The notes under the pieces are model-generated. The model was not told where the DNA came from. It saw only the letters and a list, made by a program, of their open reading frames with translations, and did no database searches. Made by a program: the position numbers and the translations under genes. This document shows positions 1 to 8,669 of a DNA stretch of 64,000 nt, one piece after another (within the stretch, counting starts at the first letter, position 1; each line of letters starts with the position of its first letter). The DNA comes from Bacteriovoracales bacterium (GTDB taxonomy: Bacteria > Bdellovibrionota > Bacteriovoracia > Bacteriovoracales > Bacteriovoracaceae), in assembly GCA_030149295.1 (NCBI GenBank), contig JASBRV010000135.1:184941-248940 (forward strand), written 5' to 3'.

Positions 1-353
1 ACTTTAAGAGAGCGTAAATAGCTGACAAATTCATTGTGAATGGCCAGGGAGAGGCTTCTTGGAAAGTTTTCATGAGCTTTAAAGCACTGCTTGGCGTCTT
101 CCCAAAGCTTCTCTTGCAATTTTTTTATGCTGAGAGCGGACTTTGAGAAAAGTGAACCACCTGACCAGCCCGGAATAAAGTATCGATCAGGCCTGAAGGC
201 AGAACTTTCCATGGGCAGAGGGGGAAGGTGGGATTGGTCTGCCCTCTCAAGAGTGTAAGAATTGGTCACAGAGGTGCATAGGGCTTCTTCTAAAGCCGTT
301 TCTTTATTTAATTTTCCAAGCCAGGAGTTGGCACTAAAGCCTTTTTTAGCCAA
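1..353 (-). CDS. Unrecognised protein, N-terminal 117 residues (runs off window edge)
   Basis: An uninterrupted minus-strand frame runs from a TTG codon at 353 to the window edge. A GGGAG Shine-Dalgarno lies 7 bases before the TTG. The protein begins MAKKGFSANSWLGKLN and is soluble-looking, with mixed charge, a GWSGGS stretch and no signal peptide. I do not recognise a family. A 12-codon ATG reading frame (384-346) overlaps its start in another phase, so the true start could be different or a frameshift could be present. It is divergent from the operon beginning at 629. Confidence 0.55.
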   Translation of the reverse strand, partial: MAKKGFSANSWLGKLNKETALEEALCTSVTNSYTLERADQSHLPPLPMESSAFRPDRYFIPGWSGGSLFSKSALSIKKLQEKLWEDAKQCFKAHENFPRSLSLAIHNEFVSYLRSLK

Positions 354-628
354 TCCTAAGCTCCCAGAATTGTTGATCTTTCATTTTGATCTTTTGTTCT
401 CTGTCGTTGTTGTGGGTAAGAAATTTAACGTAAATTAAGGGATGTTGTCATTGAGGAATATAGGAAAAACAATAACATCGCCAGTGTAAGAATGATGGCT
501 TTTGACAAAAATATGACACCCCTGTAGGCAGCAAGTAATTGAGAGCTAGACTCTAGTAATATTAAGGCTAAAGACTTAATTCAAGGTGTCCGAATAGAGG
601 GAAAACGACTAATTGCTTGGAGGCAAAT
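354..628. promoter_or_regulatory. Divergent intergenic region
   Basis: This stretch separates the minus-strand partial gene from the plus-strand operon. A perfect TTGACA hexamer sits at about 498-503, but no good -10 element lies at 17 bases from it, so I do not assign a promoter with confidence. A small near-palindrome around CTAGACTCTAG lies near 550. No coding frame of note is seen. Confidence 0.3.
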
Positions 629-1204
629 ATGTCAGATCAAGATAATTCAATGGACCAAAGCTTTAATGATGCTGAGCTGCAAGACATCATGAACGAAATC
701 GAAAATCTCGAAAAAGAGTTCGTTGAGGATGAAGGGGCAGAAACTGAGGCCCAAGCTAGTGAGGAGGAGACTCCCCAGGCAGAATCTCAACCAGAGGAAG
801 AAGTCACTGCTGCTGAGGTGCAAGAAGAAGAGTCTGTAAGCGCTGAAGCCGAGGAAGAAGCGGAGCAGGGCTTTGTTGACGCATCTGAAACACCAGAAGC
901 GCAAACAGAAGAGCATGAAGAAGAGACCTCCAATGTCGTTTCTCTATCATCAGCTAAGCCGGTCGCTACAACGGGTGAAGAAGGTCACATGAGCTTTAGC
1001 GGTTCAGGTCAAATGAATATGGAACTCACTTTTGATTTAGGTGAAGAAAAGGCTACGGTGAGCGTTTCCGATGGAAAGCTGCAAGTGACTATGAATGGTG
1101 TCAATCTTTCTTTGAGCGAGGAGGGTTGCGAAGTGAACATGACTGGTGGGGTTAAATTCCACGTTCCAGTTAGTGGTCAGGGAACAGCTAAAAAAGCTGC
1201 TTAA
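629..1204 (+). CDS. Acidic low-complexity protein of unknown function
   Basis: 191 residues. The start at 629 is chosen because GGAGG lies 6 bases upstream; an in-frame TTG at 617 would place the Shine-Dalgarno inside the gene. Residues about 1-110 are very rich in Glu and Ala and probably disordered. The last 70 residues look folded, with alternating beta-type segments (MNMELTFDLGEEKATVSVSD). There is no signal peptide or membrane segment. It is the first gene of a likely operon with rsmD and coaD, which gives no clear clue to function. I do not recognise the family. Confidence 0.75.
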   Translation: MSDQDNSMDQSFNDAELQDIMNEIENLEKEFVEDEGAETEAQASEEETPQAESQPEEEVTAAEVQEEESVSAEAEEEAEQGFVDASETPEAQTEEHEEETSNVVSLSSAKPVATTGEEGHMSFSGSGQMNMELTFDLGEEKATVSVSDGKLQVTMNGVNLSLSEEGCEVNMTGGVKFHVPVSGQGTAKKAA

Positions 1205-1231
1205 TTAGAGTTTTCTAGTTAACATTCAAAA

Positions 1232-1807
1232 ATGACAATAAAGATTCTAGGGGGACTGGCAAAAAGCCGGTCCCTTTTTATTCCAAAAGGAAAAACTACA
1301 CGCCCCACCTCAGTTCTTCTTAAAAGACGCGTGTTTGATGCCTATCAGAGCTTAGAGGGTTATAGCTTTGTTGATCTATGTGCAGGCTCTGGTGCCATGG
1401 GGATTGAGGCATGGTCTCGAGGGGCAAGTGAGGTGATCTTAGTGGAAAACCATATTCAAGCCATTCGCTGTATCGAACAAAATATAAAGGTGATTAAAGA
1501 GTATTACCCAGATGAATGGAAAGAGAGGCCGATTAAGTTAGTTAAAGGTCAAGCTGAGAACTGGTCTGGCCTTAAAGGGCTCGCTCAAAAATCTGAGTCG
1601 ATTTATTTTTTTGATCCCCCTTATGAAGACCACAAACTTTATGAAAGAGTTGGTTTGCCTCTTTTGGAAAAGAGGAGGGATTATGAGGTGTGGATTGAAT
1701 CTGATAAGCAAAAAGGCCTCAAAGAGGATTATTGGCACGAGCAGGGCTTTTTTCCCCAAAAGGTCTATTCTCAAGGTACAAGTTATCTCGCTATTTTTAG
1801 AGATTGA
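1232..1807 (+). CDS. rsmD: 16S rRNA (guanine-966-N2)-methyltransferase RsmD
   Basis: 191 residues, the usual length for RsmD. This enzyme uses S-adenosylmethionine to methylate G966 of 16S rRNA during small-subunit assembly. The N-terminal GGLAKSR...TRPTS segment matches the family's RNA-binding start. The SAM-binding motif is DLCAGSGAMGIEAWSRGA (about residue 47) and the catalytic DPPY tetrapeptide is in FFDPPYED (about residue 126). There is no strong Shine-Dalgarno before the ATG, and 27 bases separate it from the previous gene, so translation may depend on the operon. The rsmD-coaD order is a common bacterial arrangement. Confidence 0.93.
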   Translation: MTIKILGGLAKSRSLFIPKGKTTRPTSVLLKRRVFDAYQSLEGYSFVDLCAGSGAMGIEAWSRGASEVILVENHIQAIRCIEQNIKVIKEYYPDEWKERPIKLVKGQAENWSGLKGLAQKSESIYFFDPPYEDHKLYERVGLPLLEKRRDYEVWIESDKQKGLKEDYWHEQGFFPQKVYSQGTSYLAIFRD

Positions 1808-1886
1808 GCTAAGCGTAATCCATAAGAAAGTATGACAAATCACGAGAAGGTTCGCTAAAATGCAGGCATTAGCGAGGAGAACTCTC

Positions 1887-2360
1887 ATGAAAACGGCCAT
1901 CTATCCGGGTACCTTTGATCCTTTTACCCTAGGTCACGACGACATTTTGAAAAGGGCCCTTAGGGTATTTGATGAGATCACGGTTCTCGTCGCTGTATCT
2001 CCGGCAAAGAAGGCTTTATTTTCCCAAGATGAGAGAGTGAGAATGATTAGGGAGCATCTCGCTGATGAGCCGAGGGCAAAGGTTGATTCTTGGAATGGTC
2101 TTATTGTTGAGTACGCTAAAAAGCACAATATCAATGCTATCGTTAGAGGGTTAAGACCTACCGGAGACTTTGAAATGGAATTTCAAATGGCTTCGATGAA
2201 TAATAAGCTCTACCAAGAGATTGATACTTTCTTTCTTCCCACCAGTGGCAACCATTACTTTGTGAGCTCTTCATTAGTGAAAGAACTTCATAAGCACGGA
2301 AGAGACGTATCTGAGTTTGTGCCGACCGGAATTTTAAATCAATTAAAACCTAGCAAATAG
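1887..2360 (+). CDS. coaD: Phosphopantetheine adenylyltransferase (CoaD)
   Basis: 157 residues, typical length. It transfers AMP from ATP to 4'-phosphopantetheine, the penultimate step of coenzyme A synthesis. The nucleotidyltransferase signature is MKTAIYPGTFDPFTLGHDD, with the T-x-G-H motif. IVRGLRPTGDFEMEFQMA and the C-terminal SSSLVKELHKHG are also family hallmarks. An upstream in-frame ATG at 1860 would add nine residues. I prefer 1887 because GAGGAG lies just upstream and the protein then begins exactly at the conserved core. It sits between rsmD and an aminotransferase gene. Confidence 0.95.
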   Translation: MKTAIYPGTFDPFTLGHDDILKRALRVFDEITVLVAVSPAKKALFSQDERVRMIREHLADEPRAKVDSWNGLIVEYAKKHNINAIVRGLRPTGDFEMEFQMASMNNKLYQEIDTFFLPTSGNHYFVSSSLVKELHKHGRDVSEFVPTGILNQLKPSK

Positions 2361-2377
2361 AGTCTTTAAGGAGTCAC

Positions 2378-3607
2378 ATGGAATTAAGTGATAGAGTCCA
2401 AAAAATTTCTGAAAGTATAACATTGAAGTTAAATGCTAAAGCCGTTCAATTGGCTTCAGAGGGAAAGAAGGTTTACAACCTAACGGCAGGACAACTTCCC
2501 TTCAGACCAATGAGCTCTTTTGTGGATCTCATTAGAAGTGAAAGTGACTTCTTAAAATCTTTTCAATATAGCCCTGTTGCTGGTTTTCCCGAGCTCAAGA
2601 AAAAGGTCATTGATAACTTTCAAGAGACGAGAGGAATAGACTTAGAAAAAGCAACTAATGGGGTGGAGTTTGATGCGGTTATTTCTAATGGTGGAAAACA
2701 TTGCTTAACAAATGTTTTTGGCGCTCTTTTAAATCATGGTGATGAAGTCCTTATGTTTTCTCCTTATTGGGTGAGTTATCCTGAAATGGTGAAATTCTGT
2801 GGCGCTAATCCTGTAGTTGTTGAAACCAGTCCGTTTGATGTTTTCATCCCTTCCCTTGAAGAGTTTGAAAGAAAAATCACAGACAAGACAAAGATTGTTG
2901 TCATCAATAGTCCTAATAATCCAACGGGAACTCATTATCGAGATGACTGGATGGCGGCTTTTGCTGAAGTGATGGTCAAATATCCAAATATAGCTATCAT
3001 CTCTGATGAGATCTACTATCAGCTTTATTATTATGATCCGAAGCCGACTTATTTTTATCACCACAGACCAGAGCTTCTCGAGAGAACGATTATTGTTGAT
3101 GGTATTTCAAAAACCCTTGCTTCAACTGGTTTAAGAATTGGTTACACGATTGCCCCGAAAAAATTGACGAAGGCCCTTAACATTCTTCAGGGCCAAACGA
3201 CTTCAGGAGCTAACTCTCTCGTGCAAAGAGCCCTTTCTCAATTTGATTTTAATCAAATCCCTGTATTTTTGGAGCCCATTAAAAAGCATTTGAGAACTAA
3301 TGCGGAAATTCTTGGAGAAGCGTTTAGTGATCATAAGTTGGGTCATGTTTGGTATCAGCCTACTTCCGCTTTCTACTATCTTATCGACTTCTCTCAGGCT
3401 CCTGTTATTGAAAAATTTAAAGAGCAAGAAAGTAAGGATGATTATTCTTTTGAAATTTGTGAAGTGCTCTTGAGTGAGCACGGCATTGCTATGGTTCCTG
3501 GGGTGGCCTTCGGTTCACCTAATACGGCGAGATTAAGCCTTGTTTCTGAAAAAGAGCCTTTTAAGGAAGCCGTCGATATCCTGATGAAGTTTCTTCTCTC
3601 GGATTAA
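2378..3607 (+). CDS. Class I/II pyridoxal-phosphate aminotransferase (aspartate aminotransferase-like)
   Basis: 409 residues. This is a fold-type I PLP aminotransferase. Visible marks are the NxxNPTGT motif (NSPNNPTGTHY), the SDEIYY segment holding the PLP-contacting Asp and Tyr, the PLP lysine in GISKTLASTGLRIGY, and the C-terminal substrate-carboxylate Arg in GSPNTARLSLV. The ATG has AAGGAGT upstream. It resembles aspartate aminotransferases of the bacterial Ib group, but the exact amino-acid substrate cannot be read from the sequence. It is the last gene of the 629-3607 operon, and its stop codon overlaps the stop of the convergent gene. Confidence 0.88.
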   Translation: MELSDRVQKISESITLKLNAKAVQLASEGKKVYNLTAGQLPFRPMSSFVDLIRSESDFLKSFQYSPVAGFPELKKKVIDNFQETRGIDLEKATNGVEFDAVISNGGKHCLTNVFGALLNHGDEVLMFSPYWVSYPEMVKFCGANPVVVETSPFDVFIPSLEEFERKITDKTKIVVINSPNNPTGTHYRDDWMAAFAEVMVKYPNIAIISDEIYYQLYYYDPKPTYFYHHRPELLERTIIVDGISKTLASTGLRIGYTIAPKKLTKALNILQGQTTSGANSLVQRALSQFDFNQIPVFLEPIKKHLRTNAEILGEAFSDHKLGHVWYQPTSAFYYLIDFSQAPVIEKFKEQESKDDYSFEICEVLLSEHGIAMVPGVAFGSPNTARLSLVSEKEPFKEAVDILMKFLLSD

Positions 3608-4755
3608 AAAGCATCAAAATTAATTTCTGCTAGGGAGAGAGAAATGACAGTTCTCTTTCCCTCCTCTTGGCGAAACTTTCTTCCCAACTCCACTCCGTAG
3701 AAGCCTACTTGAAGTTCAAAGATATAAAGATTAAGCCCAAAACCAATGGATGTGTATCCTCCATTCCAACCGGTGTAAAAACTAAAGAAGGGGAGGCGCG
3801 CACGAGCCCCAATTTTTACTTTTGAAGCAGCGGGACTCTCAGTATCAAGAATATTGGAATAATCTAGCGCGAGTGAATAATCAAAAAAGCCAAAATCCTG
3901 GTTCCAACTTAAACCCGTATTAAGACTCTGTTCTTGAACGGGCACTTCATCAGTGCCTTCTTCAAGCGAAAACGAGGTGTCACCGATATCAAGATAGGAA
4001 AGTCCAAAGGTGAGGCGGGTAGGACCCGTAAAGTAATTAAACTCATAGCCAAGGTCATAACCAAAGCCAGATCCTTTGGAGTAACCAAGGCCACTTCGAA
4101 TATCACGCCAATTGTCTACATCTTGAATAATGTCGAGAAGGTCTGTTCCAAAAAGATCGAGAGTGTTAGAGAAACCTTGGCGGTTCATAGTTTTAAGACC
4201 AATTCCAATTGAAGACATTGCGCCATTGGGATTTTTCCCTCGGCCACCATTTCCAAAGTTAAATGCATAGCCTGCGATAAAACCCCTATCGAGACGATAA
4301 TCCAAATTGAGAACGGGATGAATGGCATTTTGGAGATCAAGACTTGTCTTTTGTATGGAGAAAAGATTAAAACCAAAGTTGAGCATTTTAAGAGCAGGTG
4401 CTGCGCCTAATTCAAAATAAAGGGGAAATCCTAACAGACGATCGGCAATCAATTCAGGCTCGTCTGGAAAGTTATCAAAGCGATCACTAATTCCTATAGA
4501 AGGATTATTTAAGTTAAGACTCTTGTCCAATACATCGGGAAGAGCAACCACAGGTTTTAGGGGAGTAAGAGAGACGCCTCTATTTCTTCCGAGAGCAGCA
4601 GGATTGTAAAAAAGAGTCATTTCATCATCAGCGATGGTTGTGAAGGCATCACCCATCATGAGTCCCTCTGCACTACGGTTTAAGTAGGAGAAGGCAGGCC
4701 AGGTTTCACTGGATAATAAGAGCAGGGAAAAAAAGAGGACTTTTTTTAAAAACAT
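3604..4755 (-). CDS. Probable outer-membrane beta-barrel protein (UPF0164/PorV-like)
   Basis: 383 residues from the start at 4755. An open frame extends to 4869, but those 38 residues are charged and precede the signal peptide. At 4755 an AAAGG lies about 7 bases upstream and the protein opens with a clear signal peptide, MFLKKVLFFSLLLLSSETWP. The mature start, SAEGLMMGDAF..DEMTLFYNPAALG, is typical of the UPF0164/PorV/FadL-like barrel group. Alternating aromatic beta strands follow to the C-terminal end, which finishes in Phe (NFDAF), as barrel proteins often do. Role in transport or anchoring is unknown. It is convergent with the aminotransferase, with overlapping stops. Confidence 0.7.
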   Translation of the reverse strand: MFLKKVLFFSLLLLSSETWPAFSYLNRSAEGLMMGDAFTTIADDEMTLFYNPAALGRNRGVSLTPLKPVVALPDVLDKSLNLNNPSIGISDRFDNFPDEPELIADRLLGFPLYFELGAAPALKMLNFGFNLFSIQKTSLDLQNAIHPVLNLDYRLDRGFIAGYAFNFGNGGRGKNPNGAMSSIGIGLKTMNRQGFSNTLDLFGTDLLDIIQDVDNWRDIRSGLGYSKGSGFGYDLGYEFNYFTGPTRLTFGLSYLDIGDTSFSLEEGTDEVPVQEQSLNTGLSWNQDFGFFDYSLALDYSNILDTESPAASKVKIGARARLPFFSFYTGWNGGYTSIGFGLNLYIFELQVGFYGVELGRKFRQEEGKRTVISLSLAEINFDAF

Positions 4756-4928
4756 TCCAGACCTTTGTACTCGGGCAATTCTGGATTTAGCTTCTTCTAT
4801 TTTAGGTCGATTTTGTGCTTGGTGGCAGAGAGCAAAGATGTCCTCTATAAGTTTTGGCAATTCATGCACAATTCCCTACAATTTTAGGAAGGATAGGCTC
4901 AGTCGAGCTTTCATGGAGGAAAACCTAA

Positions 4929-6248
4929 TTGGATAAAACATTTGTACTCGATACTAACGTCATACTATTTGATCCCCAGTCCATTCAAAAATTCGGTAAA
5001 AATAAAGTCGTCATTCCCCTTATTGTTGTTGAAGAGGTTGATCGCTTTAAGAAAGACCAAAATGAGAATGGGCGAAATGCTCGTCATTTTTCACGCATTA
5101 TTGACGACCTTAGAAATAAAGGACCTCTCGTATCGGGGGTAGAATTAGATAATGGCGGTAAGCTTTTTTTAACAGTCGACACAAAGATTTCGATGGAAGG
5201 GAAATCTCCCATCGATCTAGGGGTTAACGATAATATCATTTTAGGCGCTGCAATTACCTGTAAAGAAAAGGGTGAAAACACGACCCTGATTACCAAGGAT
5301 ATCAACCTACGCCTAAAAGCAGATGTTCTGGGGATACCGGCAGAAGATTATGGAGCTCAGGATGTTACCCTTGAGGAGCTCTACACTGGTCAGCGGACAG
5401 TGGAGTGTGATGAAGAGCTTTTAACCTTTTTTGAAAGTGAGCGTTTTCTTCCAGTAACAGACCTTGGTCTTGAGACGGAGAGTGTGATTCCTAATGAATA
5501 TTTTATTCTTCACCTTCCTGGAAATGACCGTAGGAGAGTTTTAGGTCGATTTTGTGCCAAGAAAAAGGGACTTGTTCCTTTAGTTAATCTTCGAGAAGGT
5601 GTTTGGGGCGTCCATCCAAAGAATATTGAACAGCAATTTGCTTTTGATTCTCTCCTTAATGACGACATTAATCTCGTTTCTCTTGTGGGAAAGGCAGGAA
5701 CTGGAAAGACTCTTATGGCGATCGCTGCTGGGCTTGAAAAGACAGTGGGGGACGAAAAATATAGCCGCTTACTGGTATCAAGACCGATTCAGCCCATGGG
5801 GCGCGATCTTGGCTACCTTCCTGGAGACGTGAATGAAAAGCTAGGCCCTTGGATGCAGCCTATTTTTGATAATATGGATTTTCTCTTTGGCCAATATCGA
5901 ACAGATGGCTCGGCCAGCTATGAAGATCTCATTAACCATGGACTTCTTCATATTGAACCACTTACCTATATTCGAGGTCGCTCAATACCTGGCCAATATT
6001 TGATTGTTGATGAGGCACAAAATCTATCACCTCATGAGGTGAAAACGATTATTACCCGTGCAGGTGAAGGAACGAAAATTGTTTTGACTGGAGACCCCTA
6101 CCAGATTGATAGTCCTTATCTTGATGAAGTAAATAATGGTTTGGTTTATTGCCTAGAAAATATGAAGTCGGAGTCAATCGTTGGTCACACTATTTTGACC
6201 CATGGTGAAAGGTCGGCACTCTCTGAGGCAGCATCACACTTACTATGA
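4929..6248 (+). CDS. PhoH family ATPase with N-terminal PIN domain
   Basis: 439 residues, TTG start at 4929. Residues 1-130 form a PIN (RNase-fold) domain: DTNVILFDP, PLIVVEEVDRFK and a conserved acidic NDNIILGAA segment. Residues about 240-435 form the PhoH ATPase, with Walker A GKAGTGKTLMA and Walker B LIVDEAQNL followed by TGDPYQID. This PIN-PhoH2 architecture is associated with RNA unwinding and cleavage in other bacteria; the specific RNA target here is unknown. It lacks a signal peptide and should be cytosolic. The next gene begins one base after its stop, suggesting translational coupling to a PilZ protein. Confidence 0.9.
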   Translation: MDKTFVLDTNVILFDPQSIQKFGKNKVVIPLIVVEEVDRFKKDQNENGRNARHFSRIIDDLRNKGPLVSGVELDNGGKLFLTVDTKISMEGKSPIDLGVNDNIILGAAITCKEKGENTTLITKDINLRLKADVLGIPAEDYGAQDVTLEELYTGQRTVECDEELLTFFESERFLPVTDLGLETESVIPNEYFILHLPGNDRRRVLGRFCAKKKGLVPLVNLREGVWGVHPKNIEQQFAFDSLLNDDINLVSLVGKAGTGKTLMAIAAGLEKTVGDEKYSRLLVSRPIQPMGRDLGYLPGDVNEKLGPWMQPIFDNMDFLFGQYRTDGSASYEDLINHGLLHIEPLTYIRGRSIPGQYLIVDEAQNLSPHEVKTIITRAGEGTKIVLTGDPYQIDSPYLDEVNNGLVYCLENMKSESIVGHTILTHGERSALSEAASHLL

Positions 6249-6249
6249 T

Positions 6250-6816
6250 ATGGGATTAAGGTTTAAGAGAGAATATTTAAGAGCTCCCCTTAAAACGAGT
6301 GCCTTGTATATTATGGAAGATTATGTTCTTAAGGCACAGCTTCTCAATATTAGTGAGGGAGGTTTGCTTTTGGACCATCTTCCAAGTGTGCCGCCGGTAA
6401 GAGCACTTCCCCTCATGTTTTCTCTGATTGATTATCCAGAGCTCTCTCTCTTGCATCCGGAAGTTCTTCTTAACCTTCAAGTGGCTCAATTGGATAAAAA
6501 AGTGATAAGGATGAAAGCACGAATTGTAAGAAGTTTCGAAGGGTTTTCTGAAATTGATAAGATCTTTGCTACCAAAATCGGTTGTGAATTTGTTAATCCC
6601 GACATTTTAGAAAAACAATTGATTTCTCAATATGTATCTCGCTATGGAAAGAACCTTATTTACTTTCTTGGTCTCTTCGAAGGGAGAGGTCAAAAAGCTG
6701 ATAAGGTAGAGCTGATTCGAAAGACTGCCGGTCTACTCGGTTATGACAGTGAAGAACAAATCGCTCGTATGCGTATGAAAGCCCTTCATGATTACCAGTC
6801 GCTTGAGTCAGTTTAA
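6250..6816 (+). CDS. PilZ domain protein (c-di-GMP receptor candidate)
   Basis: 188 residues. PilZ hallmarks are present: the RxxxR motif (KREYLRAP, near residue 10) and the (D/N)xSxxG motif in LNISEGGLLL (near residue 33). Both bind cyclic di-GMP in characterised PilZ proteins. The remaining 110 residues form an unrecognised C-terminal part. An in-frame ATG at 6202 overlaps phoH. I chose 6250 because it starts one base after the phoH stop and puts the domain at the N terminus, but neither start has a good Shine-Dalgarno. Coupling to a PIN-PhoH RNA enzyme suggests a link between c-di-GMP and RNA metabolism, which is inference. Confidence 0.75.
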   Translation: MGLRFKREYLRAPLKTSALYIMEDYVLKAQLLNISEGGLLLDHLPSVPPVRALPLMFSLIDYPELSLLHPEVLLNLQVAQLDKKVIRMKARIVRSFEGFSEIDKIFATKIGCEFVNPDILEKQLISQYVSRYGKNLIYFLGLFEGRGQKADKVELIRKTAGLLGYDSEEQIARMRMKALHDYQSLESV

Positions 6817-6823
6817 GATCTTC

Positions 6824-7129
6824 CTAGAAAACTGAGAGTTTCTTTTCTAGTTCATCTCGCATCTTCAAAAAGTTTGCGCTTAGTCCCTTGGAGTTTTTAA
6901 TTCTTAAGCCAAGTTCCTTAAGAATGATCTTTGATTTATTGATCATTTCCTGGGTGGATCCTTTTCTATTGATTTCATCGATGAGTTGAGAAGTTTCATC
7001 AATAAGTTCAGAGAAGCTTAAAACTTGAAAGTAACGAGAGAGAGAATCGTTTTCTTTTTGACCCATGAGCACTTCTTTTGCTCTGTTCAGGTCAATGACT
7101 TTCGATGGGTCATTGTTTTGCGTTTTCAC
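6824..7129 (-). CDS. Small protein of unknown function
   Basis: 101 residues, GTG start, no clear Shine-Dalgarno. The protein is highly charged and almost entirely predicted helix (repeated E/K/L/I heptad-like spacing from about residue 35 to the end), so a coiled coil is possible. There is no signal peptide, Cys cluster or recognisable motif. It ends 8 bases from the convergent PilZ gene with no terminator between them. Confidence 0.55.
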   Translation of the reverse strand: MKTQNNDPSKVIDLNRAKEVLMGQKENDSLSRYFQVLSFSELIDETSQLIDEINRKGSTQEMINKSKIILKELGLRIKNSKGLSANFLKMRDELEKKLSVF

Positions 7130-7347
7130 GTAGTAAGTATCCTTGCCAATTTTTTTCCTGCGAGATGGTTTTGACAGGATAGGTATACCTTTTCAAGGTA
7201 GTGTTTTTACTGCTGAACTTTTTACCTACACAATGAAATCATCTCTAACATTCCTGTAAGAAAGTTTTAGTAAAAACAGTGCTTTAGAGTATTGAGGATG
7301 TCAGATTATGGTTTTTATAACAAAACTATGTTTAGAGGGGAAAAAGT

Positions 7348-7959
7348 TTAGTTGGCCTTTGCCTTCGCTCTTTCTCTCAGTTTCTTATGAACAAACCAAC
7401 CTGTGGCGCCAGCAGCGAAAAGAGTGAAAAGAATAATATTTCCTCTTTTAACTATATCGATGACGGATTCACCGTAGGTGAAATAAAGCCAGAAAAAGAA
7501 AACACAGCTAATGGTGCAGGCGATGAAATCACTAATGGCAAACTTTAAGGCGTTCATTTTTCCAAGGCCGGCAGTGAGGAAAAGGGCATTTCGTACGCCA
7601 AAGGGGATAAAACGGCCAACGATTAAAGTCGCCACACCAAAGCGCGCATAAAAGGAATTAATCTTATCGAGTTTTTCTTGGTTAATCATATTGGCAAAGA
7701 ATTTAATCTTAAAAATTTTAGGTCCAAGAAAACGCCCCATGAATCCATAGCAAATAAGGTCTGAGACGTAAGCTCCAATATAAACACCTGCAAATAACTC
7801 GTATTTAAGGTGAGGATTTTTGATCGCAATGAGAGCTGAGCTTAAAAGCATGAGGTCTTCACTTACGGGAAGATTGAATCCTGCAAGAATGAGAAGGCCA
7901 AGAAAGGCGTAAGGGGCAAGGGCCACATTGGCCTGAACAAAATCGAGAAACGCTTCCAA
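7348..7959 (-). CDS. DedA family membrane protein (VTT/SNARE-associated domain)
   Basis: 203 residues, TTG start with GGAG 6 bases upstream. Four to five hydrophobic segments are visible, including a C-terminal one (ILFTLFAAGATGWFVH). The DedA signature is present: an N-terminal re-entrant region with NLPVSEDLMLL, a G-rich turn, and the conserved GRFIPFGVRN motif containing the essential Arg. DedA proteins are inner-membrane proteins needed for membrane homeostasis, with some flipping undecaprenyl phosphate or phospholipid. Which lipid this one handles is not readable. It lies downstream of a strong terminator, so it is probably transcribed separately from the peroxiredoxin gene. Confidence 0.85.
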   Translation of the reverse strand: MEAFLDFVQANVALAPYAFLGLLILAGFNLPVSEDLMLLSSALIAIKNPHLKYELFAGVYIGAYVSDLICYGFMGRFLGPKIFKIKFFANMINQEKLDKINSFYARFGVATLIVGRFIPFGVRNALFLTAGLGKMNALKFAISDFIACTISCVFFFWLYFTYGESVIDIVKRGNIILFTLFAAGATGWFVHKKLRERAKAKAN

Positions 7960-7970
7960 TTTTTACTCCA

Positions 7971-7997
7971 AAAAAAAGCCCACCTAGTTGGTGGGCC
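7971..7997 (-). terminator. Intrinsic terminator of the peroxiredoxin gene
   Basis: On the minus strand the sequence reads GCCCACC, a 5-base loop, GGTGGGC, then seven Ts. This is a perfect 7-bp GC-rich stem with a T-run. It lies 28 bases after the stop of the peroxiredoxin gene and before the dedA start. Confidence 0.88.
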
Positions 7998-8024
7998 ATA
8001 AAAGATCACTCTTTTTTATTATAG

Positions 8025-8630
8025 TTACTTTAGCTTAGAAAAGTACTCTTTTGATCCAACAGGATCAGGCTTCATTGTGTCGTCACCATCATTCCAGCCA
8101 GCAGGACAAACTTCACCATGCTTAGCAGTGTACTGGTAACCAGCAACAAGACGAGCAAATTCGTCTACGTTACGACCTACAGAGAGGTTATTGATACTCA
8201 TATGTTGAACAATATCTTGGTCGTCGATGATGTAAGTTGCACGGAAAGCAACTGCGCCATCCATAAGACAGCCATAGTCAGTAGCGATTTTCTTCGTAAC
8301 ATCAGCTAAAAGTGGATACTTAAGCTCGCCAACACCACCTTCGTCAACAGGAGTTTGTGTCCACTTAAGGTGTGAGAATTCAGAGTCGATAGAGCAACCA
8401 ATCACTTCACAGCCAAGTTTTTGGTACATTTCAATTTTGTCAGAGAAAGCTACAAGCTCAGTAGGGCAAACAAAAGTAAAGTCGAGTGGGTAGAAGAAAA
8501 GAACTTTCCACTTACCTTTATAGTCGGCAAGAGAGATCTCTTTGATGTCACCATTAACAACGGCGTTACCTTTGAAGTCAGGAGCTTTTTTACCAACGAG
8601 GGTCCATGGGGTTGTGTTTTCAGTAGTCAT
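8025..8630 (-). CDS. 2-Cys peroxiredoxin (AhpC/Prx1 type)
   Basis: 201 residues. It reduces hydrogen peroxide and organic hydroperoxides in the cytosol. The peroxidatic cysteine is in PLDFTFVCPTE and the resolving cysteine in the C-terminal HGEVCPAGW, the typical 2-Cys arrangement. A C-terminal YFSKLK tail like that of peroxide-sensitive Prx is present. The start at 8630 has AAGGAG 7 bases upstream; the in-frame ATG at 8648 would precede that site. A hairpin terminator follows. An inverted repeat (GGAC-TAG-GTCC, about 8659-8669) just upstream could be an operator, but no regulator can be assigned. Confidence 0.93.
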   Translation of the reverse strand: MTTENTTPWTLVGKKAPDFKGNAVVNGDIKEISLADYKGKWKVLFFYPLDFTFVCPTELVAFSDKIEMYQKLGCEVIGCSIDSEFSHLKWTQTPVDEGGVGELKYPLLADVTKKIATDYGCLMDGAVAFRATYIIDDQDIVQHMSINNLSVGRNVDEFARLVAGYQYTAKHGEVCPAGWNDGDDTMKPDPVGSKEYFSKLK

Positions 8631-8658
8631 AAGATTCTCCTTATACAAGTTTGTTTTA

Positions 8659-8669
8659 GGACTAGGTCC
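8659..8669. promoter_or_regulatory. Short inverted repeat upstream of the peroxiredoxin gene
   Basis: The sequence GGACTAGGTCC has perfect 4-bp arms around a 3-base centre. It lies about 30 bases before the peroxiredoxin start, where a repressor or activator could act. It is short and could be chance. Confidence 0.2.

Noticed and set aside
498..503. The TTGACA at 498 as a firm promoter
   Set aside because: The expected -10 position reads poorly, so it is kept only as a note in the intergenic entry.
4756..4869. A 38-residue N-terminal extension of the barrel protein
   Set aside because: The charged extension precedes a textbook signal peptide and lacks a better ribosome-binding site than the one at 4755.
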